Assembly (NCBI GenBank): GCA_017608575.1
Contig: JAFCFP010000053.1
Coordinates: forward strand, 1 to 7,346
Source of the DNA: Candidatus Iainarchaeum sp.
Lineage (GTDB): Archaea; Iainarchaeota; Iainarchaeia; Iainarchaeales; DTGL01
DNA length: 7,346 bases
Direction: 5' to 3'
In this document: in pieces, positions 1 through 5,155 of the stretch
Position numbering within the stretch: the first letter of the stretch is position 1
Layout: the number at the start of each line of letters is the position of its first letter
Position numbers and translations under genes: made by a program
Notes under the pieces: generated by a model
Told to the model about the DNA's origin: nothing
Databases searched by the model: none
What the model saw: only the letters and a program-made list of their open reading frames with translations

Positions 1-78
1 AAGATTGGCACTTTGGTGCTCGCATTGGGAAAGGAAAGAGTAACCATGAGACTGGAAGAACTGAAACAACTATTTTAA
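1..78 (+). CDS. 3' end of an unidentified protein (partial, 25 codons visible)
   Basis: Frame 1 is open from the window edge and reads a plausible charged/hydrophobic C-terminal tail (IGTLVLALGKERVTMRLEEL, then KQLF) before a TAA at 76-78. It converges on pcm, and the last nine bases are shared by the two genes (pcm TAG at 72-70). The frame was chosen because it ends exactly where a convergent gene would be expected and has an ordinary amphipathic LEEL ending. Frame 3 is also open from the edge (reading DWHFGARIGKGKS), but it continues as antisense of pcm and has a low-complexity look. Too little is visible to name a family, and no function is proposed. Confidence 0.5.
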   Translation, partial: KIGTLVLALGKERVTMRLEELKQLF

Positions 79-711
79 TGGCACAAAAACAAAAAAGCCG
101 GCTTCGGCAAAACCCTCATCTGTTTTTCCGGCTGAATGTTTTTCCACTACAAACATTTGCTGTGAAAAAGCGTTGCCAACAGGTGCAACAAGTCTTCCTT
201 TTTCAGCGAGTTGTTCTACAAGTTTTTTTGGAACCTTTCCACATGCAGCGGAAATCAAAATGCGCGAAAAAGGAGCTTGCTCTACCCAGCCCTGTTTTCC
301 GTCTCCATTTTTCACTGCAATGTTTTCAAATCCCTGGCTTGCCAGGTTCTTTGAAGCAAGTGCCACTAACTCTGGCACCAAATCAATTCCAAAAACCCTG
401 CCTTTTTTTCCAACCAGTTTTGAAAGCAGTGCAAGAACATAACCACAGCCACAGCCAACCTCTAAAACCTTTTGCCCTTTTTTTACTTGGAGCAATTCAA
501 GCATTATTGCAATAGTGCTTGGTTGGGATATTGTCTGACCAAAACCAATGGGAAAAGCTGAATCAATATAAGCATTCTGCAATAATTCTTTTGGAAAGAA
601 TGCCTCCCTTTCAACTGACAGAAAGGCTTGTTCAATGTTTTTTGATTTTATTGCTCCACTTGAAACCATTCTCTGAACGAGTTCGATTCTTTGCTGTTCG
701 AATTCATTCAT
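70..711 (-). CDS. pcm: Protein-L-isoaspartate O-methyltransferase (213 aa)
   Basis: Cytosolic SAM-dependent repair enzyme that methylates L-isoaspartyl residues in aged proteins and starts their return to L-aspartate. The family signature GFGQTISQP lies at residues 57-65. The class I methyltransferase glycine loop EVGCGCG is at 84-90, an acidic residue at the end of strand 2 (D110) fits SAM ribose binding, and GDG is at 136-138. The PxxLVEQLxxxGRLVxPVG stretch typical of this family is at 161-179. Length matches the usual 205-220 aa. The ATG at 711 is chosen over upstream in-frame starts because those would lie inside the UbiA gene, and because AGGGGT (723-718) sits 6 nt before the ATG. That ribosome binding site overlaps the UbiA stop codon, implying coupled translation as the last gene of a three-gene operon. 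The one mild oddity is cysteine-rich CGCG in place of the more common GTGSG-type loop. Confidence 0.95.
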   Translation of the reverse strand: MNEFEQQRIELVQRMVSSGAIKSKNIEQAFLSVEREAFFPKELLQNAYIDSAFPIGFGQTISQPSTIAIMLELLQVKKGQKVLEVGCGCGYVLALLSKLVGKKGRVFGIDLVPELVALASKNLASQGFENIAVKNGDGKQGWVEQAPFSRILISAACGKVPKKLVEQLAEKGRLVAPVGNAFSQQMFVVEKHSAGKTDEGFAEAGFFVFVPLK

Positions 712-721
712 TGAATTACCC

Positions 722-1531
722 CTAAAGAGCACCAACCAAAAAAGCAACCAATGCAATAAGCATTGCTGTTTTTGTAAGGGCTTGGTTTTTGCTTGGCTCT
801 TGGAACATTGAAAAAACAAAAACCACATTGGCTATGACAACAAGTGGAACATAATAAAAGGACAGCAATCCAAGCACCCATGGGAGAATGCTTAACAGTA
901 CCGCCATTAAAATAAACACTCTTGCAATCATTAATGCCTTTTTTTCTCCTATAATAATTGGCAGGGTTTTTGCTTTCATTTTTTTGTCTCCTTTTATGTC
1001 CTCCAAATCGCCAAATATTTCCCTGCCAGTGTTCGCCAAAAAGGCAAGCAATGCAAGTACTGGCACTACGCCGAGTGAGGGAATTATTAGCGCGCCGTAC
1101 AAAAAACTTGAAGCCGGAAACCATGAATCAGTGAAATTGCCAATCAATGCAATTCTTTTAAGCCTCCAAGCGTAAAGTATTTCGAGCACTGTGTTCAGGA
1201 TGGCGAGGAAAAAACACCACTTGTTGATAAAAAAAGCCAGTAGCACGGCTACTGCAAACAATGCAATGGAATAATAAAGCGCTGTTGACCGTTGAATAAT
1301 GCCTGCTGGAATTGGTCTGTGTGGAGCATTCACTTTGTCCATTTCAAAATCAAAAAAATCATTCAAAACAATTCCAGCACCTGAAAAAAGAAAAACTGAA
1401 ACCAGCGCATAAGCCAAGGTTATTGGGAATTGTAATGTTGATCCAGCTATTAGAAATCCTGCAAGGACAGCTATTGCTGCAAGAATTCCATCAATTGGCC
1501 TGAGAATTGAAATGAATTCCTTTAAAGCCAT
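722..1531 (-). CDS. UbiA-family prenyltransferase, likely digeranylgeranylglyceryl phosphate (DGGGP) synthase (269 aa)
   Basis: Integral membrane prenyltransferase. In archaea this UbiA subgroup attaches the second geranylgeranyl chain to geranylgeranylglyceryl phosphate, an early step of ether-lipid synthesis. Motif one, NDFFDFEMD (57-65), followed by NAPHRPIP (68-75), carries the Mg-diphosphate aspartates N57, D58, D61 and D65 and the arginine R72. Motif two, REIFGDLEDIKGD (170-182), supplies D175, D178 and D182. The REI-x-D-x-ED-x-x-GD form is characteristic of archaeal DGGGP synthases as against quinone or heme prenyltransferases. About eight or nine hydrophobic segments are visible, and length is normal. 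The ATG at 1531 lies 25 bp after the rpl40e stop, with only a weak purine stretch upstream, so it is probably read from the rpl40e transcript. Chlorophyll/bacteriochlorophyll-type UbiA enzymes share motif one and are the main alternative, but nothing here suggests a photosynthetic pathway. Confidence 0.85.
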   Translation of the reverse strand: MALKEFISILRPIDGILAAIAVLAGFLIAGSTLQFPITLAYALVSVFLFSGAGIVLNDFFDFEMDKVNAPHRPIPAGIIQRSTALYYSIALFAVAVLLAFFINKWCFFLAILNTVLEILYAWRLKRIALIGNFTDSWFPASSFLYGALIIPSLGVVPVLALLAFLANTGREIFGDLEDIKGDKKMKAKTLPIIIGEKKALMIARVFILMAVLLSILPWVLGLLSFYYVPLVVIANVVFVFSMFQEPSKNQALTKTAMLIALVAFLVGAL

Positions 1532-1556
1532 AAATAAAATAAAAGAAAAGGTTAAT

Positions 1557-1718
1557 TTAAGCCTTTTTGACTTTTCTTTTTAAGCGAAGCCTTCGCGAAC
1601 CGCACTTTCTGCACTTTGAGGGCTTTTTTCCCTCGCCAGCCCTCATTTTTGCATTGCATTTCATGCAGACCCACACATTGGCGAAAAGCCTGTTTGTTGC
1701 TTCCTTGAATGTAGCCAT
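1557..1718 (-). CDS. rpl40e: Large ribosomal subunit protein eL40 (L40e, 53 aa)
   Basis: Small zinc-ribbon protein of the archaeal/eukaryotic large ribosomal subunit. The sequence starts MATFKEATNRLF and has the four zinc ligands as CMKC (18-21) and CRKC (36-39), followed by a very basic tail (RRLRLKRKVKKA) suited to rRNA binding. Length fits the roughly 50-aa archaeal family. An in-frame TTG at 1754 would add 12 residues (MIELKETKTVLQ). The ATG at 1718 is preferred because family members begin just before this F-x-E-A-x-x-R-L segment and because GGTG lies about 10 nt upstream (1731-1728 region). It is the first gene of an operon with the DGGGP synthase and pcm. Confidence 0.92.
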   Translation of the reverse strand: MATFKEATNRLFANVWVCMKCNAKMRAGEGKKPSKCRKCGSRRLRLKRKVKKA

Positions 1719-1770
1719 TTGAAGCACCGTTTTTGTTTCCTTTAATTCAATCAACTTTTTTCAAAAAAAA

Positions 1771-1815
1771 GTAAAATAAATTTACACAGAGTTAGGTTTA
1801 AAAAGTAATTTATAG
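1771..1815. promoter_or_regulatory. Probable divergent promoter region between rpl40e and tRNA-Glu
   Basis: This 45-bp AT-rich stretch separates the minus-strand operon from the plus-strand tRNA gene. TTTAAAAA at 1797-1804 (plus), followed by TTTATA at 1809-1814, could be a box A in either direction. On the minus strand a second TATA-like element overlaps 1774-1783, which would place an rpl40e start near 1752. No single box has the ideal distance to the mature tRNA start at 1884, so a leader of tens of bases would be needed. The assignment is inferential. Confidence 0.35.
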
Positions 1816-1883
1816 GGGAAATGATATACTAATTATTAAGTAGACAGAGGATAATGCAAAAACAATAATAAAAAAAGGAAAAA

Positions 1884-1958
1884 GCCCCGATGGTGTAGTC
1901 CGGTTAAGCATCCTGGCCTTTCAAGCCAGTGACCCGGGTTCAAATCCCGGTCGGGGCA
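1884..1958 (+). tRNA. tRNA-Glu, anticodon UUC
   Basis: A complete 75-nt cloverleaf folds without mismatches in the stems checked. The acceptor stem is GCCCCGA (1884-1890) with TCGGGGC (1951-1957), and the discriminator is A at 1958. The anticodon stem CTGGC (1913-1917) pairs with GCCAG (1925-1929) around the loop CTTTCAA, which gives anticodon TTC at 1920-1922 and decodes GAA/GAG. The T arm is CCGGG (1934-1938), loop TTCAAAT, CCCGG (1946-1950). The D-loop region TGGTGTAGTCCGGTTAAGCA is typical of archaeal tRNA-Glu. The 3' CCA is not encoded (the sequence runs on as CATGG) and there is no intron. The gene abuts an accessory gene block on its 3' side, the usual side for integrated elements. Confidence 0.97.
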
Positions 1959-1961
1959 CAT

Positions 1962-1993
1962 GGTTACCATATTGGTAACCTTTTTATTCTTTT
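1962..1993 (+). terminator. Perfect hairpin plus T-tract after tRNA-Glu; possible operator
   Basis: GGTTACCA (1962-1969) and TGGTAACC (1973-1980) form a perfect 8-bp inverted repeat with a TAT loop, followed at once by TTTTTATTCTTTT (1981-1993). This has the form of a transcription terminator for the tRNA; the T-rich tract is the part that archaeal RNA polymerase responds to. The palindrome also lies 31 bp before the ATG at 2012, where a dimeric regulator could block the promoter of the following two-gene operon. Partial half-site copies follow: TTGGTAC at 1995-2001 and ATGGTTAAC at 2012-2020. Confidence 0.6.
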
Positions 1994-2011
1994 CTTGGTA
2001 CTGTTTATTGT

Positions 2012-2656
2012 ATGGTTAACGAGATTACTAAGACAGAGTTCCAGGCCTACTCGTATTTCTGGTTGAAGTTTGGCGAGAAACCATTTGAGGTTTCTTCCTT
2101 GCGCTGGTTTTTTTCAAAACCAATGGTTAAAAAGATTTTATTCAAATTGTCCAATGCAGGCTGGTTGCAGCGCATTGGTCGCGGTTCCTATCGCTGTGTC
2201 AGACCAGAGCAGGCTGTTGCCAGCATTTTTGAATCCCGCGCTGAAAAGGTGTTGGAGAAAGCCGGAATGCCTTATTGCTTTTTTGGAGCAAGCGCTGTTG
2301 AGGTTTGGTCTGATTATGTTTATATGCAAAGAAGCTGGGAGCATTCACCCTTTTTTGTCCGGGTGAGAAAGAAGGATTTAGGAAAATGGAAAGAGTTCTT
2401 GAAAAAAGAGGGAATTAATTTTTTTACTGGCAAGCCAGAGAGTGCTTTGGGTGAGTTTGTGGTATTGGAACCAGTCAAGGATTTCAAGTGTGTTGAACAG
2501 AATGGAAAACCGGTTATTCCCTTAAGGGATACTATTAAATTCGCTGAAAAAAACATTTACTCGTTTGAATATCCCTTGGCTTATATTGGAAGGAAGTTCA
2601 ACCAGAGGGTCAAAGCCAGCAAAGAGGTTTTGGTGCAGGTTGGTGAGGCGTTGTGA
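2012..2656 (+). CDS. Winged-helix protein, AbiEi-like antitoxin/regulator (214 aa)
   Basis: The N-terminal part (about 10-63) reads as a winged helix-turn-helix. KPFEVSSLRWFF leads into a recognition-helix region PMVKKILFKLSNAGWLQRIG and a short wing RGSYRCV, the pattern seen in AbiEi-type regulators. The remainder (about 75-214) is a soluble alpha/beta region with FFGASAVEVW (90-99) and a conserved-looking RDTIKFAEK (172-180), and it has no catalytic motif that I recognise. The ATG at 2012 has no convincing Shine-Dalgarno sequence and may be leaderless or near-leaderless. The stop overlaps the next gene's GTG by 4 bp (GTGA at 2653-2656). In AbiE systems the first protein binds inverted repeats in its own promoter and counters the nucleotidyltransferase, and the palindrome upstream fits that. 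Assignment rests on fold pattern and partner, not on strong motif identity. A free-standing archaeal regulator of an NTase is the alternative. Confidence 0.68.
   Translation: MVNEITKTEFQAYSYFWLKFGEKPFEVSSLRWFFSKPMVKKILFKLSNAGWLQRIGRGSYRCVRPEQAVASIFESRAEKVLEKAGMPYCFFGASAVEVWSDYVYMQRSWEHSPFFVRVRKKDLGKWKEFLKKEGINFFTGKPESALGEFVVLEPVKDFKCVEQNGKPVIPLRDTIKFAEKNIYSFEYPLAYIGRKFNQRVKASKEVLVQVGEAL
2642..2648 (+). promoter_or_regulatory. Strong ribosome binding site that decides the GTG start of the nucleotidyltransferase
   Basis: GGTGAGG lies inside the last codons of the AbiEi-like gene, 4 nt before the GTG at 2653. It is the best Shine-Dalgarno match in the window and supports translational coupling, with the second protein made from the same message. 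It also argues against a later ATG start. Confidence 0.75.
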
Positions 2657-3381
2657 TTTTCGAGGAACGAGAAAAGCTTGTATTCGGATTGCTACAAAAG
2701 CTCAAGGATGTTGATTTTGTCCTCATCGGCGGCTATGCAATCAACGCCTACACTCTCCCAAGGTTTTCGGTTGACTGCGATTTGGTCGTAAAAAACAAAG
2801 AAGATGCTGAAAAGATTGCCTTTATTTTGAAAGAAAATGGTTTCAAGGAGAGAAAGGAATCTGAGAATGTCTATGGCGGCAAGTTCAAATCTTTAGAGTA
2901 TTCCTGCAAGCTGAAGGCAACTTTCGATATCCTGTACAGCGAGGTTTTCGACAGGAAAACCGGCAGGAAAATTAGCGCCGAGCTTTTGTTCAAGCACTCT
3001 GCAAAAAGAACTGTTTTTGGAAAAGGAAGCCCTATTAGAATCGAGTGCCTTGTGGCCGACCCCGAGATGCTTGTTGTAATGAAAATGTTGTCTGCGAGGA
3101 AGGCGGACACCAGGGATGTTTTCATGCTGCACTCGATTAGGTTGAATAAAAAGAAATTGATAGAGTTGTTCAAGGAAATCAAGCCACCAAAGGAAAGCGT
3201 TGAAGAAGTCAAAAAGACAATCCAATTAAAACAGTTCAAGGACTCCCTAGCCGGAGTTTATGGGAAGATTCAGCAAACAGAATTTGCTTCAGCTTATAAA
3301 AAGACCTTGAAGACCATTAAAGCATTGTTAAATGAACCGCTTACCCCTTGTTCACCGGAACCCAACCACCAAAAAAATTAG
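2653..3381 (+). CDS. AbiEii-like nucleotidyltransferase, candidate toxin (242 aa)
   Basis: This is a DNA polymerase beta-like nucleotidyltransferase. The core motif is LIGGYAINAY (24-33) followed by D41-C-D43, the GG...DxD metal-binding signature, and FDIL at 91-94 supplies the third carboxylate (D92). Downstream, VVMKMLSARKADTRDVFML (141-159) has the K, R and D residues (K143, R149, D152, D155) expected of the family's C-terminal helical motif. These features match the AbiEii/MenT group, whose studied members transfer nucleotides to the acceptor ends of tRNAs and stop translation. The start is a GTG overlapping the preceding stop, backed by GGTGAGG. The last about 15 residues (EPLTPCSPEPNHQKN) are low in complexity, end in a run of seven A, and look like an extraneous tail. 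The substrate cannot be deduced; kanamycin- or Lnu-type NTases share the fold, but the coupled winged-helix partner favours a type IV toxin-antitoxin pair. Confidence 0.78.
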   Translation: MIFEEREKLVFGLLQKLKDVDFVLIGGYAINAYTLPRFSVDCDLVVKNKEDAEKIAFILKENGFKERKESENVYGGKFKSLEYSCKLKATFDILYSEVFDRKTGRKISAELLFKHSAKRTVFGKGSPIRIECLVADPEMLVVMKMLSARKADTRDVFMLHSIRLNKKKLIELFKEIKPPKESVEEVKKTIQLKQFKDSLAGVYGKIQQTEFASAYKKTLKTIKALLNEPLTPCSPEPNHQKN

Positions 3382-3518
3382 GGCATCTGATTAAGTGGTT
3401 GTTGCTCGATCAGGGCATTAAGCATTGCGTAATGGAAATTAAGGCCTGTGGAGGCAAATGAAGGGCCTATAGCTGGAAAGAAGGCAGGCAAACAGGAATC
3501 TGATGGTTATAAGCTATT
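3382..3518. other. Convergent intergenic gap with no recognised gene
   Basis: This 137-bp stretch lies between two gene 3' ends. It contains an imperfect hairpin, CATTAAGC (3416-3423) against GCGTAATG (3427-3434) with one mismatch and an ATT loop, and a weaker AGGCC/GGCCT inverted repeat (3442-3446 and 3464-3468). No T-tract follows either one on the plus strand. There is no C/D-box or tRNA-like pattern that I can support. One frame (3384-3458) is open for about 24 codons and is discussed as a possible frameshifted extension of the nucleotidyltransferase. Confidence 0.4.
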
Positions 3519-4787
3519 CTAAACAAGCAACCATTTCCACAGGGGCACAAACTTTATTTTTTTTCTTCCTTGTTTTTCCTCGTTTTCATAATCCCATGTT
3601 ATTACAAGTAAATCCTTGCAGTTCAATTGTTTACTTGCTTTAAGCAAAGCTTTAATCTCGCGTTTTTCTATTTCATCTCTTGCAGAAGCATAAGTGACCT
3701 GGATTAATTGCTTGGTTTTTATTTCTTTCCTAACAACAAAATCTACTTCTCTTTGTTGATAGTCTTTCCAGTAATAAATGTCATTTATATTGTTTAATTC
3801 TAATTTTTTTAATTCCAGAAAAACCAAATTTTCCATTAATTTCCCAATATTCTCTGAAGATTTAGAATAGCTAGAAGTTATGCCAACATCATTAACATAT
3901 TCCTTAGGCATTGAAAGCAATGATTTCTTGTGAGAGAAATGGAATTTTCTAAGCAAAAATGAAAAAAACACCTCTTCCAAGTAGGAAGAATATTGATAGA
4001 GAGTTTTGTTACTGACTTCTATTTTCTGTTTCAGTTGTTTATAAATCCTGTTTATTGAAAATTCTTTAGTAAATGACTGGATAACAGAATAGAGCAATAG
4101 CCTTGCCACTTCAGGATTTTCTATTTTGTACCTTTCTACCAAGTCTCTGTATAAAACTACATTAAGATATTCTCTGAAAAATGTCTTTTCATCTATTTTC
4201 TCTAACACAACTTGGGGAAATCCCCCTTTTTTGAGATACTCAATTAAATAATTTTTAATTTTTCCTTCATCTAAACTTGAATATATTTTTTTAATCTCAA
4301 AATTTTTTGTAAGCAAAAACTCTTTGAAACTAAACGGAAACACTACAACATTTAAGCTTCTTCCCCTAAGCTGCGTGGCTATCTCTTTGCTTAACAGTTT
4401 TGAAGAAGAGCCTGTAATAAAAATAAAATATCTCTTTTTTTCAACCAGACTATAGATGAACGACTGCCAGTTTTTAAAATTTTGTATTTCATCAAAGAAT
4501 AAATATCCTGGCTCTTTTCCATAAAGCTCCGTATGTTTTTGAATGCATTTAACCACCTCTTTTCTATTCAAACTTTTTATCTCATCGTCCTCAAAGTTTA
4601 TAAATAAAAATTCATCATCTTTTAGCTTTAATCTTTTTATCAAACTGAAAAGAAAAAAGGTTTTCCCAGCCCTCCTTGGCCCTATTATTGCATTAACAAA
4701 TTCTTTGGAAATTTTTGGTTCTATTAATCTTCCGACAACCGCCTGCCTTCTTATGTCTTCTTTCTTGTCAATGAAATAAGCCTTCAT
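3519..4787 (-). CDS. AAA_14/DUF4143-family ATPase (422 aa)
   Basis: P-loop ATPase of the large archaeal/bacterial family pairing an AAA_14 domain with a C-terminal DUF4143 domain. Walker A is GPRRAGKT at 36-43, Walker B is YLFFDEIQ at 95-102, the sensor-1-like strand is FITGSSSKLL at 123-132, and LRGRS at 140-144 is a likely arginine element followed by the usual FPFSFKEFLL. KGGFPQVVL at 187-195 marks the family's linker. The C-terminal part has ENLVFLELKK (319-328), REVDFVV (346-352) and LIQVTY (361-366), arranged like the remnants of a restriction-endonuclease fold (E, D349, Q363), although the lysine of a catalytic (D/E)xK is not obvious. Cellular function is unknown for the family; links to mobile or defence loci are common but unproven. 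The gene is more AT-rich, with more AAA/TTT/AAT codons, than the NTase gene beside it, suggesting a separate origin. Start: ATG at 4787, with no Shine-Dalgarno and a box A at leaderless distance. Confidence 0.85.
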   Translation of the reverse strand: MKAYFIDKKEDIRRQAVVGRLIEPKISKEFVNAIIGPRRAGKTFFLFSLIKRLKLKDDEFLFINFEDDEIKSLNRKEVVKCIQKHTELYGKEPGYLFFDEIQNFKNWQSFIYSLVEKKRYFIFITGSSSKLLSKEIATQLRGRSLNVVVFPFSFKEFLLTKNFEIKKIYSSLDEGKIKNYLIEYLKKGGFPQVVLEKIDEKTFFREYLNVVLYRDLVERYKIENPEVARLLLYSVIQSFTKEFSINRIYKQLKQKIEVSNKTLYQYSSYLEEVFFSFLLRKFHFSHKKSLLSMPKEYVNDVGITSSYSKSSENIGKLMENLVFLELKKLELNNINDIYYWKDYQQREVDFVVRKEIKTKQLIQVTYASARDEIEKREIKALLKASKQLNCKDLLVITWDYENEEKQGRKKIKFVPLWKWLLV

Positions 4788-4809
4788 AATGTCAATTGGG
4801 ATAAACTTT

Positions 4810-4817
4810 TATTTAAA
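4810..4817 (-). promoter_or_regulatory. Box A (TATA) promoter of the ATPase gene, leaderless geometry
   Basis: On the minus strand the sequence reads GATTTAAATAAAAG, containing the archaeal consensus TTTAAATA. The box ends 22 nt before the ATG at 4787, so the usual box-to-start distance places transcription initiation at or within a few bases of the start codon. There is no GGTGA-type site between them, which fits leaderless translation. Confidence 0.7.
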
Positions 4818-4880
4818 TCTTTCGTTTCATGGGATAAACATTCAAGTTTATTAATAAATACGTATAGCGGTTTTAAGCCT

Positions 4881-4892
4881 GGTTCAAACCCC
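4881..4892 (+). repeat. 12-bp near-copy of the tRNA-Glu T arm
   Basis: GGTTCAAACCCC here matches GGTTCAAATCCC in the tRNA-Glu T arm (1937-1948) at 11 of 12 positions, in the same orientation, with an additional CC two bases upstream in both. The flanking bases do not pair as a T stem, so this is not part of another intact tRNA gene. It might be a decayed attachment-site copy marking the far end of the accessory block, or chance. Confidence 0.3.
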
Positions 4893-4898
4893 TCATTA

Positions 4899-5051
4899 GT
4901 GCCGTCAAAAGAATTCGTCAAAAACGCTGTATTTGCCTGCTTGTTCACAGTCCTGTTGCTTTTAATGATACTGCGAAAGGCAAAACTTAAAAGAACGGAA
5001 GGAATCACTCTCTTGGCATGCTATGCATTATTTTTATTCATTGCATATTAA
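4899..5051 (+). pseudogene. C-terminal remnant of a CaCA-family Na+/Ca2+ exchanger
   Basis: The plus frame ending at TAA 5049-5051 reads as a hydrophobic helix, NAVFACLFTVLLLLMILRKA, then KLKRTEGITLLACYALFLF and IAY. The R-x-EG-x-x-LL-x-x-Y-x-x-FL pattern is the characteristic last transmembrane segment of calcium/sodium antiporters of the CaCA family. Those proteins are about 300-350 aa with two alpha-repeats; only about 50 codons remain, so the transport core is missing. The in-frame GTG at 4899 is just a convenient boundary: it has no ribosome binding site, and the frame upstream (toward 4790) is antisense to the ATPase start and promoter and no longer resembles an exchanger. The break lies close to the ATPase promoter, so the exchanger was probably truncated when the accessory genes were inserted or through an associated deletion. 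The family call comes from pattern recognition only. Confidence 0.6.
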
Positions 5052-5111
5052 AGAATGCAGTGCAAAAAAAACCGCAATTGCAAATGGAACACGCACAGCA
5101 ATTGAGAAAGA

Positions 5112-5119
5112 TTTAAAAA
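5112..5119 (+). promoter_or_regulatory. Box A promoter of the marC-EamA unit
   Basis: GATTTAAAAACT carries TTTAAAAA at 5112-5119. Initiation about 25 nt further on would start the RNA near 5141, giving a leader of about 15 nt that contains AGGTGA at 5145-5150, five bases before the ATG at 5156. Promoter, leader and ribosome binding site therefore agree with one another. Confidence 0.65.
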
Positions 5120-5155
5120 CTCTGCCATGAAGAGATACTATTCCAGGTGAATTGA

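Noticed and set aside
98..152. AGCCGG...CCGGCT inverted repeat near the end of pcm, possible terminator
   Set aside because: It lies wholly in coding sequence with a long loop, and is better explained by codon content.
78..515. 145-codon open frame on the plus strand over pcm
   Set aside because: It is antisense to the well-supported methyltransferase and its translation is low-complexity with no domain pattern.
712..828. N-terminal extension of pcm by 39 residues
   Set aside because: It lies inside the UbiA coding region in another frame, while the ATG at 711 has a good ribosome binding site and gives the normal family length.
1821..1850. C/D-box-like ATGATAT before tRNA-Glu
   Set aside because: It does not match the C-box consensus and there is no D box (CTGA) at a suitable distance.
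4874..4906. Possible second tRNA gene around GGTTCAAACCCC
   Set aside because: The bases on either side do not form a T stem and no acceptor or anticodon arm can be drawn upstream.
4784..5008. 74-codon minus-strand frame upstream of the ATPase
   Set aside because: It overlaps the ATPase promoter and is antisense to the exchanger remnant, whose plus-strand reading makes family sense; it has no SD or box A of its own.
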